Assembly: GCF_008386585.1 (NCBI RefSeq)
Contig: NZ_VUOB01000085.1
Location: forward strand, 1 to 64,000
Direction: 5' to 3'
Origin: Solihabitans fulvus
GTDB lineage: Bacteria; Actinomycetota; Actinomycetes; Mycobacteriales; Pseudonocardiaceae
Length of the DNA stretch: 64,000 nucleotides
The number at the start of each line of letters is the position of its first letter. Position 1 is the first letter of the stretch. The position numbers were made by a program, and so were the translations under genes. The notes beneath the pieces are model-generated. The model was not told the origin of the DNA. It saw only the letters and a list, made by a program, of their open reading frames with translations, and did no database searches. This document shows positions 7,208 to 14,957 of this stretch, piece after piece.

Positions 7208-9618
7208 GAGCCGAGTTTAGGACGCTCGGCGCGCTCGCCGTCTCCCTTTGACTCCTCAAGCGACCACAGCCGCACGGTGCCGTCGTGGCTCGTGCTCGCG
7301 AGGAGGTTCCCGTCGGGGCTGAACGCCACGGACGTCACCTGCTTGCGGTGGCCGACGAGCACGCGCGCGCACGACCAGTCCCCGGTGTTCCAGAGCCGAA
7401 TGGTCTTGTCCGCGCCTGCGGTCGCCAGGCGGCTGCCGTCGGGGCTGAACACCAGGTGATTGACGTAGCCGGTGTGGCCGACGAGCCGGGTCAGCGGCGA
7501 CAGGTCGACAGTGCTCCAGACCGTGACGGCCTTCTCCCATCCGGCGGAGGCGAGAATCCCGCCGTCCGGGCTGAACGCCAGGCTGTTGGCCCTGATGCCG
7601 TCCCCGGTGAGGCCGGGGCGCACACGCCACGTCGCCGTGTCCCACAGCATCATGGTGCTGCCATCGCTGCTGGCGAGCGTGGCGCCGTCCGGGCTGAACG
7701 CGAGCGATCTGACCTCGCGATCGTGCTCGGTCAGTTCGCCGAGCAGTGCCCCGCTCGCGACGTCCCGCAGTTGAATCGAATGGGCCGGGCCCGTGATGGC
7801 CAACTCCGTCCCGCCCGGGCTGAACGCGGCCGCGCTGGTGCGTCTGACCTGGTCCGTGATCGACGCGATCGGCTTCCGGCCGCCATCGGTGCGCCAGATC
7901 TTGACGCCGCCCTTCCCTCGGACGGTCGCCAGCAGCGCGCCGTCGGCGCTGAGTGCCATGCCGACCATGTATCCGCCGGAATGCAGCTCGCCCGACCTCG
8001 TCCAGGTGTCGGTCGCCCACCGGGTCACCTGGTAGTCGAGGTAGATGAGCGTCGATCCGTCCGGGCTGAAGGTCGCCGACCGCGTGCTGATGATCGTTCT
8101 GGCCAGGGTGACGCTCGTGTCCAGGCGGAGTCGCCGGAAGAAGAAGAACCGTTGCACGAGGATGGCGATCGCGATCGTCGAGGAGCCGATCATCATCACG
8201 AGCCACAGCGGGGTGCCGGAAATGGCGCCGAGCGCGTCGAGCACGGCGCCGACGACGGCCAGGGCTGTGACCGTGAGGAACAGGATCGGGTTGAGCAAGG
8301 TGTCACGCAGGCTCATCCGAGATCCGCTGACCGGTGGTGGCGTGAGATGGGCTGGAGTCGTCGGCGGCGACACTGCGGCGACCCCCGGCACCACCTGCTT
8401 GGCCGGCAGGCGCGGAGGCGGCGGGTCGTCCTGCCTCGGGACCCACAGGCCCGAGGCCGTCAGCACTTCCTGGAGGTCCGACGGACCCTGCTGCACCGGT
8501 GGTTGTTGCGGAATCGGGCTGTGGCTGGAGCCATGCCGCTCCTGGCTACGAGCCAACGCACTGATGGTCTGGGCATAAGCCCAAGCACGGATGGTCTCGG
8601 CCTGGTCCCTGGTGCCGGCCTTTGTCTCCGGTCGCTCCGAGGGCTCTTCGGCCGACGTGGCGGGGTGCAGGATCTGCTCGGCCTCCCTGGCGACGTCCGC
8701 GTCGGACCCGGTGCTGAGCTGAACCAACGTCACCTTGGCGACGCCGTCGCCGCCGTGCGCCAACTCGGCGAGCACGTGCACCGCGCTGATCCGCGCCTTC
8801 CGATAGCTGCTGCGCAGCATCTGCCGGATCTCGGCCGGCAGCCTCGGATCCAGCCGCAGGCCGCGTGCGCTGCGCGCGATGTACAGCTCGCCGGTGACCT
8901 GGTCGTTGCGGGTCGGCGTCTGTGCTGGCGTGCTGGTCCGGACGGCGTCGTGCACGTACGAATAGAGTTCGGCGGCGTCGATCTCGCCGTCCGCGTTGAG
9001 ATCGGCCTCGCCCGTGCGCAGACCGGTCACGATGGCGTCGGTGAACACCGAGGGATCGGCCGCGCCGCGAACTTCGGTGCCTCGGGTCTCGTAGGCGAAC
9101 TGGATGGCGGTGGACGCGGTCATCACCGCGCAGCCCCGCCCGGCGTGCGGGCGCAACTGGGCGAGCACGTCGACGCTGCCCTCGGCCTTGGGGATCCGAC
9201 CGGCGGGGAACGCGCCCGCATAACAGCAGTCCAGCCACACCACGACCTTGCGGGCGTCGCTCGCATCGATCAGCTCGCGGACGAACTCGGCCGACATTCC
9301 CGTCGCAGCAAGGAGTTGTCGTTCGGTGTCGGTGCTGACCAGGTACAGGCGGCCTGCCTCGTCCTTGACGCCGTGTCCGGAGACGTAGAGCAGGATCAGG
9401 TCGTCCCGGTGCGCCGTGCTGAACAGCCGGTTCACCCGCACCTTGACCTCGTGCGCAGGCGTGTTCGTGAGCACTTCGACCGAATAGTCGCCGATTTCGG
9501 GATCGCGCAGCACAGCGGCCAGCGCCTCCGCGTCCGCCTGAGGGGCGCGGAGCTGGCTGAACGTCGTGTCCTGGTAGGTGTCCGTGACGATCAGCAGCGC
9601 GGTGCGTGTGCCTGCCAT
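7204..9618 (-). CDS. Membrane-anchored caspase-like protease with C-terminal seven-blade WD40 propeller
   Basis: The 804-residue protein has an N-terminal caspase-like (peptidase C14) domain at about 1-245, with His82 in 'YVSGHGVKD' and Cys132 in 'WLDCCYAGAF'. The segment 206-217, DLNADGEIDAAE, matches an EF-hand calcium loop. A helical region (about 255-320) and a Pro-rich linker follow. Two membrane segments (about 443-465 and 470-488) are followed by FFFFRRLR. Seven WD40 repeats ('FSPDG...LW' type) run from about 505 to 795. The topology suggests protease and propeller on the same side of the membrane. The gene follows its paralogue by 4 bp and overlaps the DUF1707 gene. A role in a conflict or cell-death response is inferred. 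Confidence 0.9.
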   Translation of the reverse strand: MAGTRTALLIVTDTYQDTTFSQLRAPQADAEALAAVLRDPEIGDYSVEVLTNTPAHEVKVRVNRLFSTAHRDDLILLYVSGHGVKDEAGRLYLVSTDTERQLLAATGMSAEFVRELIDASDARKVVVWLDCCYAGAFPAGRIPKAEGSVDVLAQLRPHAGRGCAVMTASTAIQFAYETRGTEVRGAADPSVFTDAIVTGLRTGEADLNADGEIDAAELYSYVHDAVRTSTPAQTPTRNDQVTGELYIARSARGLRLDPRLPAEIRQMLRSSYRKARISAVHVLAELAHGGDGVAKVTLVQLSTGSDADVAREAEQILHPATSAEEPSERPETKAGTRDQAETIRAWAYAQTISALARSQERHGSSHSPIPQQPPVQQGPSDLQEVLTASGLWVPRQDDPPPPRLPAKQVVPGVAAVSPPTTPAHLTPPPVSGSRMSLRDTLLNPILFLTVTALAVVGAVLDALGAISGTPLWLVMMIGSSTIAIAILVQRFFFFRRLRLDTSVTLARTIISTRSATFSPDGSTLIYLDYQVTRWATDTWTRSGELHSGGYMVGMALSADGALLATVRGKGGVKIWRTDGGRKPIASITDQVRRTSAAAFSPGGTELAITGPAHSIQLRDVASGALLGELTEHDREVRSLAFSPDGATLASSDGSTMMLWDTATWRVRPGLTGDGIRANSLAFSPDGGILASAGWEKAVTVWSTVDLSPLTRLVGHTGYVNHLVFSPDGSRLATAGADKTIRLWNTGDWSCARVLVGHRKQVTSVAFSPDGNLLASTSHDGTVRLWSLEESKGDGERAERPKLGS
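8968..9003 (-). other. EF-hand-like loop encoded in the caspase-WD40 gene
   Basis: Codons 206-217 encode DLNADGEIDAAE. This has D, N, D at positions 1, 3, 5, G at 6, I at 8 and E at 12, the canonical Ca2+-binding loop. The same twelve residues occur in the paralogue at 11180-11215. Confidence 0.7.
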
Positions 9619-9622
9619 GCGC

Positions 9623-11830
9623 TCACCCCACCGCCCATAGTTTCACGGTGCCGTCCGTGCTCGTGCTCGCCAGCACGTTCCCGTCGGGGCTGAACGCCAC
9701 GGACGTCACCGGACCGCGGTGGCCGACAACCTTGCGCAGGATCGACCAGTCGGCAGTGTCCCAGAACCTGATCGCCCGGTCCCGGCACGCGGTGGCGAGC
9801 AACCTGCCGTCCGGGCTGAACGCCAGGTGCTGCACGTAACTCGGGTGTTCGGCGACCACCGTCGGCGGAGCCGTGCTCCGCAGCCGAACGGCCCTGTCCA
9901 TCAGGCCCACGGTGGCCAGGGTCGTCCCGTCCGGGCTGAACGCCAGGCACTGGAGCCAACCCGGATGCTGGGCGGCCAGGTCCGCGCGTTCGGCCCAGGT
10001 GTCGGTGTCGAGCACCGTCAGCGACTTGTCGCCGGCGATCGCCAGCGAGCCGCCATCCGGGCTGAACACCATGGCGTGCACGCCTTCGTCGAGTTCGGCG
10101 ACCTGATGGAGGAGCGTCCAGGTCTCGGTGTCCCACAGCTGAACCACGCCGGGGCGGCCCGAGGTGGCCAGCATCGCTCGGGACGGGCTGAACGCCATGG
10201 CCCCGACGTGCTGGGTTTCCGCCGCGAGCGACGTGGCCAGAGTCCAGTCCGTGGTGTGCCAGGCCTCGACCCGCCTCATCCCGCGCGTTGTCGTCGCCAG
10301 CAGCGCGCCGTCGCCGCTGAACGCGGCTTCACCCTCGAACTGGTGGTCCATCAGGGTGTTCACCCTCGTCCAGGTGCCGGTGTGCCAGGTGGCCAGGTCG
10401 TCATCCTGGTAGCTGAGCAGGGATCCGTCCGGGCTGAAGGTCGCGCGCCGGGTGCCGACGGCCGCCCGCGTCAGGGTGACGCTCGTGTCCCGGTAGAACA
10501 ACCGGAAGGACACGAACAGCCATGCCGCGATGACCGCTGCGCCGATCGCCGCCAGCACGGTCACGCCGATCGGGGCTACGAACACGATGCCGGCGGCGAC
10601 CAGGACCACCAGCGTGAAGGCCAGCGTCGCGAGCCACAAATCGCGGTCGCTCATCCGAGACACGCCCTCCGGCAGCGTCAACGGGACCGGCCTCGGCGCC
10701 CGCAGCACGGCCGGCCTGCGCGGCGCGGACTGTCGAGGCTGCGGTGACGTGCGCTGGTCCACCGGCCCCGGTGCTGGCACGTCCCGCAGTAGTCGGTCCA
10801 GCGCCTCGGCGGTGGTGCGCTGCTGGACTTCCAGCCTCAGCCTCAGCTGGTCGATCTCCTCGGCGACGGCGGTGTTCGGCAGCAGGGCTTTGCTGGCTGC
10901 GGCGGCGATCTCGCCCGAGCCTTCGGCGAGCCGAACGAGGGTCGCCTCCGCGACGTCGTCGCCGTCGGCGGCCAAGTCGGTCAGGGCGTGCACCGCGCCG
11001 AGCTGCACCCGAAGGTAGCTGCTGCGCAGCGCCTGCCGGATCACTGCAGGTAGCCTCGGATCAAGGCGCAGGCCACGCGTGCTGTGGGCGATGTACAGCT
11101 CGCCGCTGACCTGGTCGTTGCGGGTGGGTGTCTGGGCGGGTGTGCTGGCGCGAACCCGGTCGTGCACATACGAATAGAGTTCGGCCGCGTCGATCTCGCC
11201 GTCCGCGTTGAGGTCCGCGGCACCGGTGCGCAGCCCTTCGGCGATGGCGTCGGTGAACACCGATGGCGCCTGTTCGCCGGCGATCTCGGTCCCGGCGGTC
11301 TCGTAGGCGAACTGGATGGCGGTCGAAGCGGTCATCACCGCGCAGCCCCGCCCGGTCCTGGTGCGCAACTGGGCGAGCACGTCGACCTCGCCCTCGGCCT
11401 TGGGGATCCGGCCACTGGGAAAGGCTCCCGCGTAGCAGCAGTCCAGCCAGACGACGACCGTGCCGGCGTTGCTGTGGTCGATCAGCTCGCGGACGAATTC
11501 TGCTGATACTCCCGTTGCTGCAAGGAGTTGCCGTTCGGTGTCGGTGCTGACCAGGTGCAGCCGGCCGCTTTCGTCCTTGACGCCGTGGCCGGAGACGTAG
11601 AGCAGGATCAGGTCGTCCCGCTCAGCCGAGTTGAGCAGCCGGTTCACCCGAACCCGCGCGACCTGTGACGGCTGGTTCGTCAGGACTTCGACCGTATAGT
11701 CGCCGATTTCCGGATCGCGCAGCACGTCGGCCAGCGCCGCCGCGTCCGCCTGTGGGGCGCGGAGTCGGCTGAATGTCTCGTCCTGGTAAGTGTCCGTGAC
11801 GATCAGCAGTGCGGTGCGCTTGCCGGACAT
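9623..11830 (-). CDS. Membrane-anchored caspase-like protease with WD40 propeller (paralogue)
   Basis: The 735-residue protein is a paralogue of the next gene, about 80% identical by eye over the first 250 residues and more diverged afterwards. Catalytic His82 and Cys132 and the EF-hand-like loop 206-217 fall at the same positions. The linker is shorter and contains a coiled-coil-like stretch (about 322-350, 'EEIDQLRLRLEVQQRTTAEAL'). Two membrane helices lie at about 398-418 and 420-441, and seven WD40 repeats at about 455-735. ATG 11830 is preferred to an in-frame TTG at 11839, although its GGAG is only 3 bases upstream. It appears to be the first gene of a three-gene operon. Confidence 0.9.
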   Translation of the reverse strand: MSGKRTALLIVTDTYQDETFSRLRAPQADAAALADVLRDPEIGDYTVEVLTNQPSQVARVRVNRLLNSAERDDLILLYVSGHGVKDESGRLHLVSTDTERQLLAATGVSAEFVRELIDHSNAGTVVVWLDCCYAGAFPSGRIPKAEGEVDVLAQLRTRTGRGCAVMTASTAIQFAYETAGTEIAGEQAPSVFTDAIAEGLRTGAADLNADGEIDAAELYSYVHDRVRASTPAQTPTRNDQVSGELYIAHSTRGLRLDPRLPAVIRQALRSSYLRVQLGAVHALTDLAADGDDVAEATLVRLAEGSGEIAAAASKALLPNTAVAEEIDQLRLRLEVQQRTTAEALDRLLRDVPAPGPVDQRTSPQPRQSAPRRPAVLRAPRPVPLTLPEGVSRMSDRDLWLATLAFTLVVLVAAGIVFVAPIGVTVLAAIGAAVIAAWLFVSFRLFYRDTSVTLTRAAVGTRRATFSPDGSLLSYQDDDLATWHTGTWTRVNTLMDHQFEGEAAFSGDGALLATTTRGMRRVEAWHTTDWTLATSLAAETQHVGAMAFSPSRAMLATSGRPGVVQLWDTETWTLLHQVAELDEGVHAMVFSPDGGSLAIAGDKSLTVLDTDTWAERADLAAQHPGWLQCLAFSPDGTTLATVGLMDRAVRLRSTAPPTVVAEHPSYVQHLAFSPDGRLLATACRDRAIRFWDTADWSILRKVVGHRGPVTSVAFSPDGNVLASTSTDGTVKLWAVG

Positions 11831-11876
11831 GCGCTCCAAGTGGCTTTCGGGACCGGGCGACGGGCGGAGTCGAATA

Positions 11877-12803
11877 CTACGGTCGCCCGGAGTGGGACGG
11901 CAGGCGGTTGCGGACTGCGTCGGCGACGTCGGTCAGCAGCCGGGACCACGGGCCGTCGGCGAGCGCGGCCAGGGCGAGTCGTTCCCTCGGCGGGGCATCG
12001 GCGATGGGTAGCCAGGTCAGGGCCGGATCGGCGCCGACGGCCGTCCTCGGGCGCAGGGCGACCAGGTCGGACCGGCCGCGCAGGGCGTGCGCGAACAGGG
12101 TGTGGCTGGTGTGGTCGGACGGTTGCAGCGTGGGGCGCCATCCGTGCGCGGCGAGGTGCGCGAGCGTCTCGGCTGCGAAGCCGGGCGCGCGGGATTCGGG
12201 GAACCACAACAACAGCTGGTCGGCCAGGTCCGTCAGGGCCAGCGTCGAGCGCGCGGCGAGCGGGTGGTCCCGGTGCAGCACGACGCCGAGCGGTTCGTCG
12301 CTGACGATCGCGGTGCGCAGGTCCTCGCCGTCGGCGACGGGCGGTCGCAGCACGCCGAGGGTGAGTTCGCCGGTGCGCAGCAGCGCGGGCTGGCGTTGCG
12401 AGTCGACCGGTTCGAAGGTCAGCCGCAGCGGATCCGGTTGGCACGCAGCGACAAGCGCGTCCTCGATCCGCCCGATCAGCTCGGTCGGCACGCCCAGTCC
12501 GAGCCCCACCCGCACGGGCAGCGGTGTGGTTCGGATCGCGGCCACCGCCGTGTCGAGTTCGGCGAACGCGCGTCGGACACCGTTCAGCAGCGTGCGGCCG
12601 GACTCGGTCAGTTCCATCCCGTTCGTCCTGCGCTGGAACAGTTTCCGGCCGACGCGGCGCTCCAGCCCGATGATCTGCTGGCTCAGGCTGGGCTGTGCGA
12701 TCCGTAGCCGCCGGGCCGCCTCGGTGATCGTGCCGGCCTCGGCGACCGTGGCGAAGTAACGCAGGTGGCGGAGTTCGACACCGGGCAGATCCAGCACGCG
12801 CAT
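11877..12803 (-). CDS. LysR family transcriptional regulator
   Basis: The 308-residue protein has an N-terminal winged helix-turn-helix ('LRHLRYFATVAEAGTITEAA', then 'RRLRIAQPSLSQQIIGLERR') followed by a periplasmic-binding-protein-like effector domain (about 85-305). ATG 12803 is used because GGAAGGCGAG precedes it; a TTG four codons earlier is open. It is divergent from the YciI-like gene with a palindrome between them, the usual arrangement for a LysR regulator and its target. The effector is unknown. Confidence 0.9.
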   Translation of the reverse strand: MRVLDLPGVELRHLRYFATVAEAGTITEAARRLRIAQPSLSQQIIGLERRVGRKLFQRRTNGMELTESGRTLLNGVRRAFAELDTAVAAIRTTPLPVRVGLGLGVPTELIGRIEDALVAACQPDPLRLTFEPVDSQRQPALLRTGELTLGVLRPPVADGEDLRTAIVSDEPLGVVLHRDHPLAARSTLALTDLADQLLLWFPESRAPGFAAETLAHLAAHGWRPTLQPSDHTSHTLFAHALRGRSDLVALRPRTAVGADPALTWLPIADAPPRERLALAALADGPWSRLLTDVADAVRNRLPSHSGRP

Positions 12804-12823
12804 CTCGCCTTCCAACTGCGGTT

Positions 12824-12839
12824 ATAGGTCTCAGCCTAT
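12824..12839. promoter_or_regulatory. Candidate LysR box
   Basis: The palindrome ATAGG-N6-CCTAT lies between the divergent LysR and YciI-like genes, about 20 bp before the lysR start. Its size and place fit a LysR-type recognition site. Confidence 0.5.
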
Positions 12840-12896
12840 GCCCTCGGTGTCGACTGGTCTTGGACGGGGCGGGGTGCGGTGGGCTGTGCTGGTGGC

Positions 12897-13175
12897 ATGT
12901 TCCTGATCACGCTGACCTACGTTGCCCCGCTGGAGACCATCGACTCGCTGCGCGCCGCGCACTACGACAACCCGGACGGCGTTTTCGCCAAGGGTTTGGT
13001 GCGGTTGGCGGGACCGCTGGTGCCCCGTACTGGGGGACTGATCGTGGCCGAGGGCGAGCGGGCGGAGATCGAGGCCGCCGTCGCCACGGATCCGTTCGTG
13101 ACCAGCGGTGCGGCCACCGTGCAGATCACCGAGTTCACCGCGACTCGGAACGAGTTCGTTGGTCGCGCTGGGTGA
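12897..13175 (+). CDS. YciI-like protein
   Basis: This 92-residue protein starts 'MFLITLTYVAPLETIDSLRAAH' and fits the YciI / dimeric alpha-beta barrel family: a beta strand, the 'LRAAHYD' helix containing a conserved His, then 'GPLVPRTGGLIVAEG'. YciI-like proteins are small barrels of uncertain enzymatic role. ATG 12897 is chosen over the upstream in-frame start because the family begins right at the first strand. It is divergent from the lysR gene, so it is the most likely target, and is followed after 6 bp by the EACC1-like gene, with which it may be co-transcribed. Confidence 0.75.
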   Translation: MFLITLTYVAPLETIDSLRAAHYDNPDGVFAKGLVRLAGPLVPRTGGLIVAEGERAEIEAAVATDPFVTSGAATVQITEFTATRNEFVGRAG

Positions 13176-13181
13176 AGTCAG

Positions 13182-13550
13182 GTGGATAGGGTGCGTGCGG
13201 TGACGACTGTTTTCCTTACGCTGCACGGCGAGCCGGACGAAGTGGACCAACGGGCGCGCGAGTTGTTGGTTGAGCTGCGTCAACTGGACGTGGACAAGGT
13301 GGCGTTCGCCGACGAGGGTGCGGCGCCACCGCTGTCGAAGGGCGTGGATCCGGCCTCGGTGAGTTCGATCGCGGTGGCGCTGGCGAGTTCGCCGGTGTTG
13401 GTGCAGGTGGTGGGGTTGTTGCGGGACTGGGTGCGGCGGGATCGTGATCGGAAGATGACGGTGAAGGACGGGAAGCGGTCGCTCGAGCTGACGGGCACGA
13501 GCGCGGACGACAACCGCGCGGCGATCGAGGCCTTCTTCAAGGAGAAGTAG
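13182..13550 (+). CDS. EACC1-like (effector-associated constant component) protein
   Basis: The protein is 122 residues from GTG 13182; GTG 13191 and GTG 13200 are alternative starts. It shows strand 'TTVFLTLHGEPDEV', a helix with 'ELLVELRQLDVDKV', the 'SKGVDPASVSSIAVALASSP' segment, 'LLRDWVRRDRDRKMTVKDG', and ends in 'LELTGTSADDNRAAIEAFF'. That order fits the EACC1 family as I remember it. EACC1 proteins accompany caspase-like and trypsin-like effectors in actinobacterial conflict systems. The caspase-WD40 operon lies 1.4 kb away on the other strand. Family assignment is by pattern memory, not by a search. Confidence 0.65.
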   Translation: MDRVRAVTTVFLTLHGEPDEVDQRARELLVELRQLDVDKVAFADEGAAPPLSKGVDPASVSSIAVALASSPVLVQVVGLLRDWVRRDRDRKMTVKDGKRSLELTGTSADDNRAAIEAFFKEK

Positions 13551-13551
13551 G

Positions 13552-13797
13552 TCAGCGGCGGGAGCCGAGGAACGCGGCCCAGCCGGAGGCGGGGAAGACG
13601 AGGGTTGGGCCGGAAGCGTTCTTGGAGTCGCGGACGGCCACAGCCTCGGAGCCGAATGCAACCTCGACACAGTCAGCCTGGGTGCCATTGCTGTAGCTGC
13701 TCTTGCGCCAGCCCACGAAAGCGACTTCGACGCAGTTGGTATCGGCGCTTCGACTGCTCTTGCGCCAAAAGGCTCGGGCGAGATCCGGCACGATCAT
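13552..13797 (-). CDS. Double DUF397 protein
   Basis: This 81-residue protein holds two copies of the DUF397 core: 'FWRKSSRSADTNCVEVAF' at about 11-28 and 'WRKSSYSNGTQADCVEVAF' at about 30-48. The usual tail 'VAVRDSKNASGPTLVFPASGWAAFL' follows the second copy. The first copy lacks its own tail. DUF397 proteins are small partners of XRE/DUF5753 regulators in actinobacterial development and secondary metabolism. It lies 15 bp downstream of such a regulator on the same strand and ends 1 bp from the convergent EACC1-like gene. Confidence 0.85.
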   Translation of the reverse strand: MIVPDLARAFWRKSSRSADTNCVEVAFVGWRKSSYSNGTQADCVEVAFGSEAVAVRDSKNASGPTLVFPASGWAAFLGSRR

Positions 13798-13812
13798 GAT
13801 GGTGCTCCTAGG

Positions 13813-14664
13813 TCAGGTCAGCGTGCCGGCCAGGTCAGCGATGAGCCGGATGGAGTCCTCAGCCGACAATGCCATGGCGCAGAGCTGCGCCCAAGTGGTC
13901 TTGGCTCGCCTGACATGCTCCTCCTCTTCGAGGAAGGCGATCGTGCGGTGTGATTCCATGTAAGCCAGGGTGGGCTGGTCGATGAAGTCGAGGATCATGA
14001 ATGGGCCACACAACCCAGGATGGGCTCCGGCGTCGAACGGAGCCACCTGAAGGGTGATGTTCGGGCGCGAGGCGATCATCGGCAGGTGCTGAAGCTGGCG
14101 CTGCATGACTCCTGCATCGCCGATCGGGCGGCGGAGTGCTGTCTCCTCGATGAGTAGGTGCAGGCTGGGAGCCCGGTGTCGGCTGAGGATGAGTTGCCGG
14201 GTCATTCGGGCCGCGACGAAGTACTCCACCTCGGCTTCGGAAAGTTCGCAGTTGGTCCCGTGGATGATCTCGCGAGCGTATTCGGCGGTCTGCGCCAGGC
14301 CGGGAACCAGCAGCGTCTCGTAGTTGCGCAGCTCCGTCGCTTCGTCCTCGAACTGGATCAGGGTCTTCCAGTCGACAGGCAGTTTGCCGTCCTGGAACTG
14401 GTGCCAGTTCCGTTCTTCTCCTTCTCGCACCAACGCGAGCAGGTCTTGCCGGACTTTGCCAGGCACCTGGAGAAAGCCAAGCACCGCAGCGACATCGTCG
14501 GCGTAGAGGCCGCGATTCCCGGTCTCCATTCGGCTGATCTTGCTCTCCGAACAGCCGAGCGCCCGCGCCACGTCCTTGCAGCTCAGCTTGCGTGCCTCGC
14601 GCAGCGCCCGCAGCTCGACGGACACCCGTCGCTGTCGTACCGAGGCTCCCTGTCGTTGCGCCAT
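13813..14664 (-). CDS. XRE family regulator with DUF5753 domain
   Basis: The 283-residue protein has a helix-turn-helix at about 17-75 ('RALREARKLSCKDVARALGCSESKISRMETG' pattern) and a DUF5753 effector domain to the C-terminus (conserved 'YETLLVPGLAQTAEYAR' and 'GPFMILDF'). Such regulators pair with DUF397 proteins, here encoded just downstream. The ATG at 14664 precedes a palindrome-rich region shared with the divergent small gene, suggesting autoregulation. Confidence 0.92.
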   Translation of the reverse strand: MAQRQGASVRQRRVSVELRALREARKLSCKDVARALGCSESKISRMETGNRGLYADDVAAVLGFLQVPGKVRQDLLALVREGEERNWHQFQDGKLPVDWKTLIQFEDEATELRNYETLLVPGLAQTAEYAREIIHGTNCELSEAEVEYFVAARMTRQLILSRHRAPSLHLLIEETALRRPIGDAGVMQRQLQHLPMIASRPNITLQVAPFDAGAHPGLCGPFMILDFIDQPTLAYMESHRTIAFLEEEEHVRRAKTTWAQLCAMALSAEDSIRLIADLAGTLT

Positions 14665-14681
14665 GGCCAGACGATCGCGTG

Positions 14682-14742
14682 TTGCCCTTGGGGCAAGGAA
14701 GTGGCATCACCCGAAAAGGGTGATTGCGGGCCCCTGCGGCAA
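14682..14742. promoter_or_regulatory. Cluster of three palindromes, candidate XRE operators
   Basis: Two perfect inverted repeats lie between the divergent XRE and small genes: TTGCCC-TTG-GGGCAA (14682-14696) and TCACCC-GAAAA-GGGTGA (14707-14723). A third, imperfect one runs from TTGC to GCAA (14724-14742). They sit where the regulator would control itself and the small gene. Confidence 0.5.
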
Positions 14743-14759
14743 CACGTGACGGTAGTGCC

Positions 14760-14948
14760 ATGGAGCAGACCTGGACCTTGAGCGGCGCGTTCGCGGAATG
14801 GAAGATCACTCTCGTCGCTGAACCACCAGAAGAGAAAGAATCCTTCGACGTCTCGCACTGGCCCACCGCAAAATTCGACCGCGCCGCCCGACTCTTCATG
14901 GACATGATCGACCTCTACGAGTGCGACCAGATCCTCAACCAACACTGA
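14760..14948 (+). CDS. Small protein divergent from the XRE regulator
   Basis: This 62-residue acidic protein starts 'MEQTWTLSGAFAEWKITLVAE' and ends in a predicted helix 'RAARLFMDMIDLYECDQILN'. It has no signal peptide or membrane segment and I do not recognise the family. Its position opposite an XRE/DUF5753 regulator, with palindromes between, resembles loci where such regulators control a small effector. GC-rich third codon positions support it being real. Confidence 0.6.
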   Translation: MEQTWTLSGAFAEWKITLVAEPPEEKESFDVSHWPTAKFDRAARLFMDMIDLYECDQILNQH

Positions 14949-14957
14949 CCCGACTGG

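Noticed and set aside
13552..14948. Toxin-antitoxin system formed by XRE, DUF397 and the small divergent gene
   Set aside because: XRE/DUF5753 plus DUF397 loci are regulatory modules in actinobacterial development and antibiotic control; nothing in the small proteins indicates toxicity.
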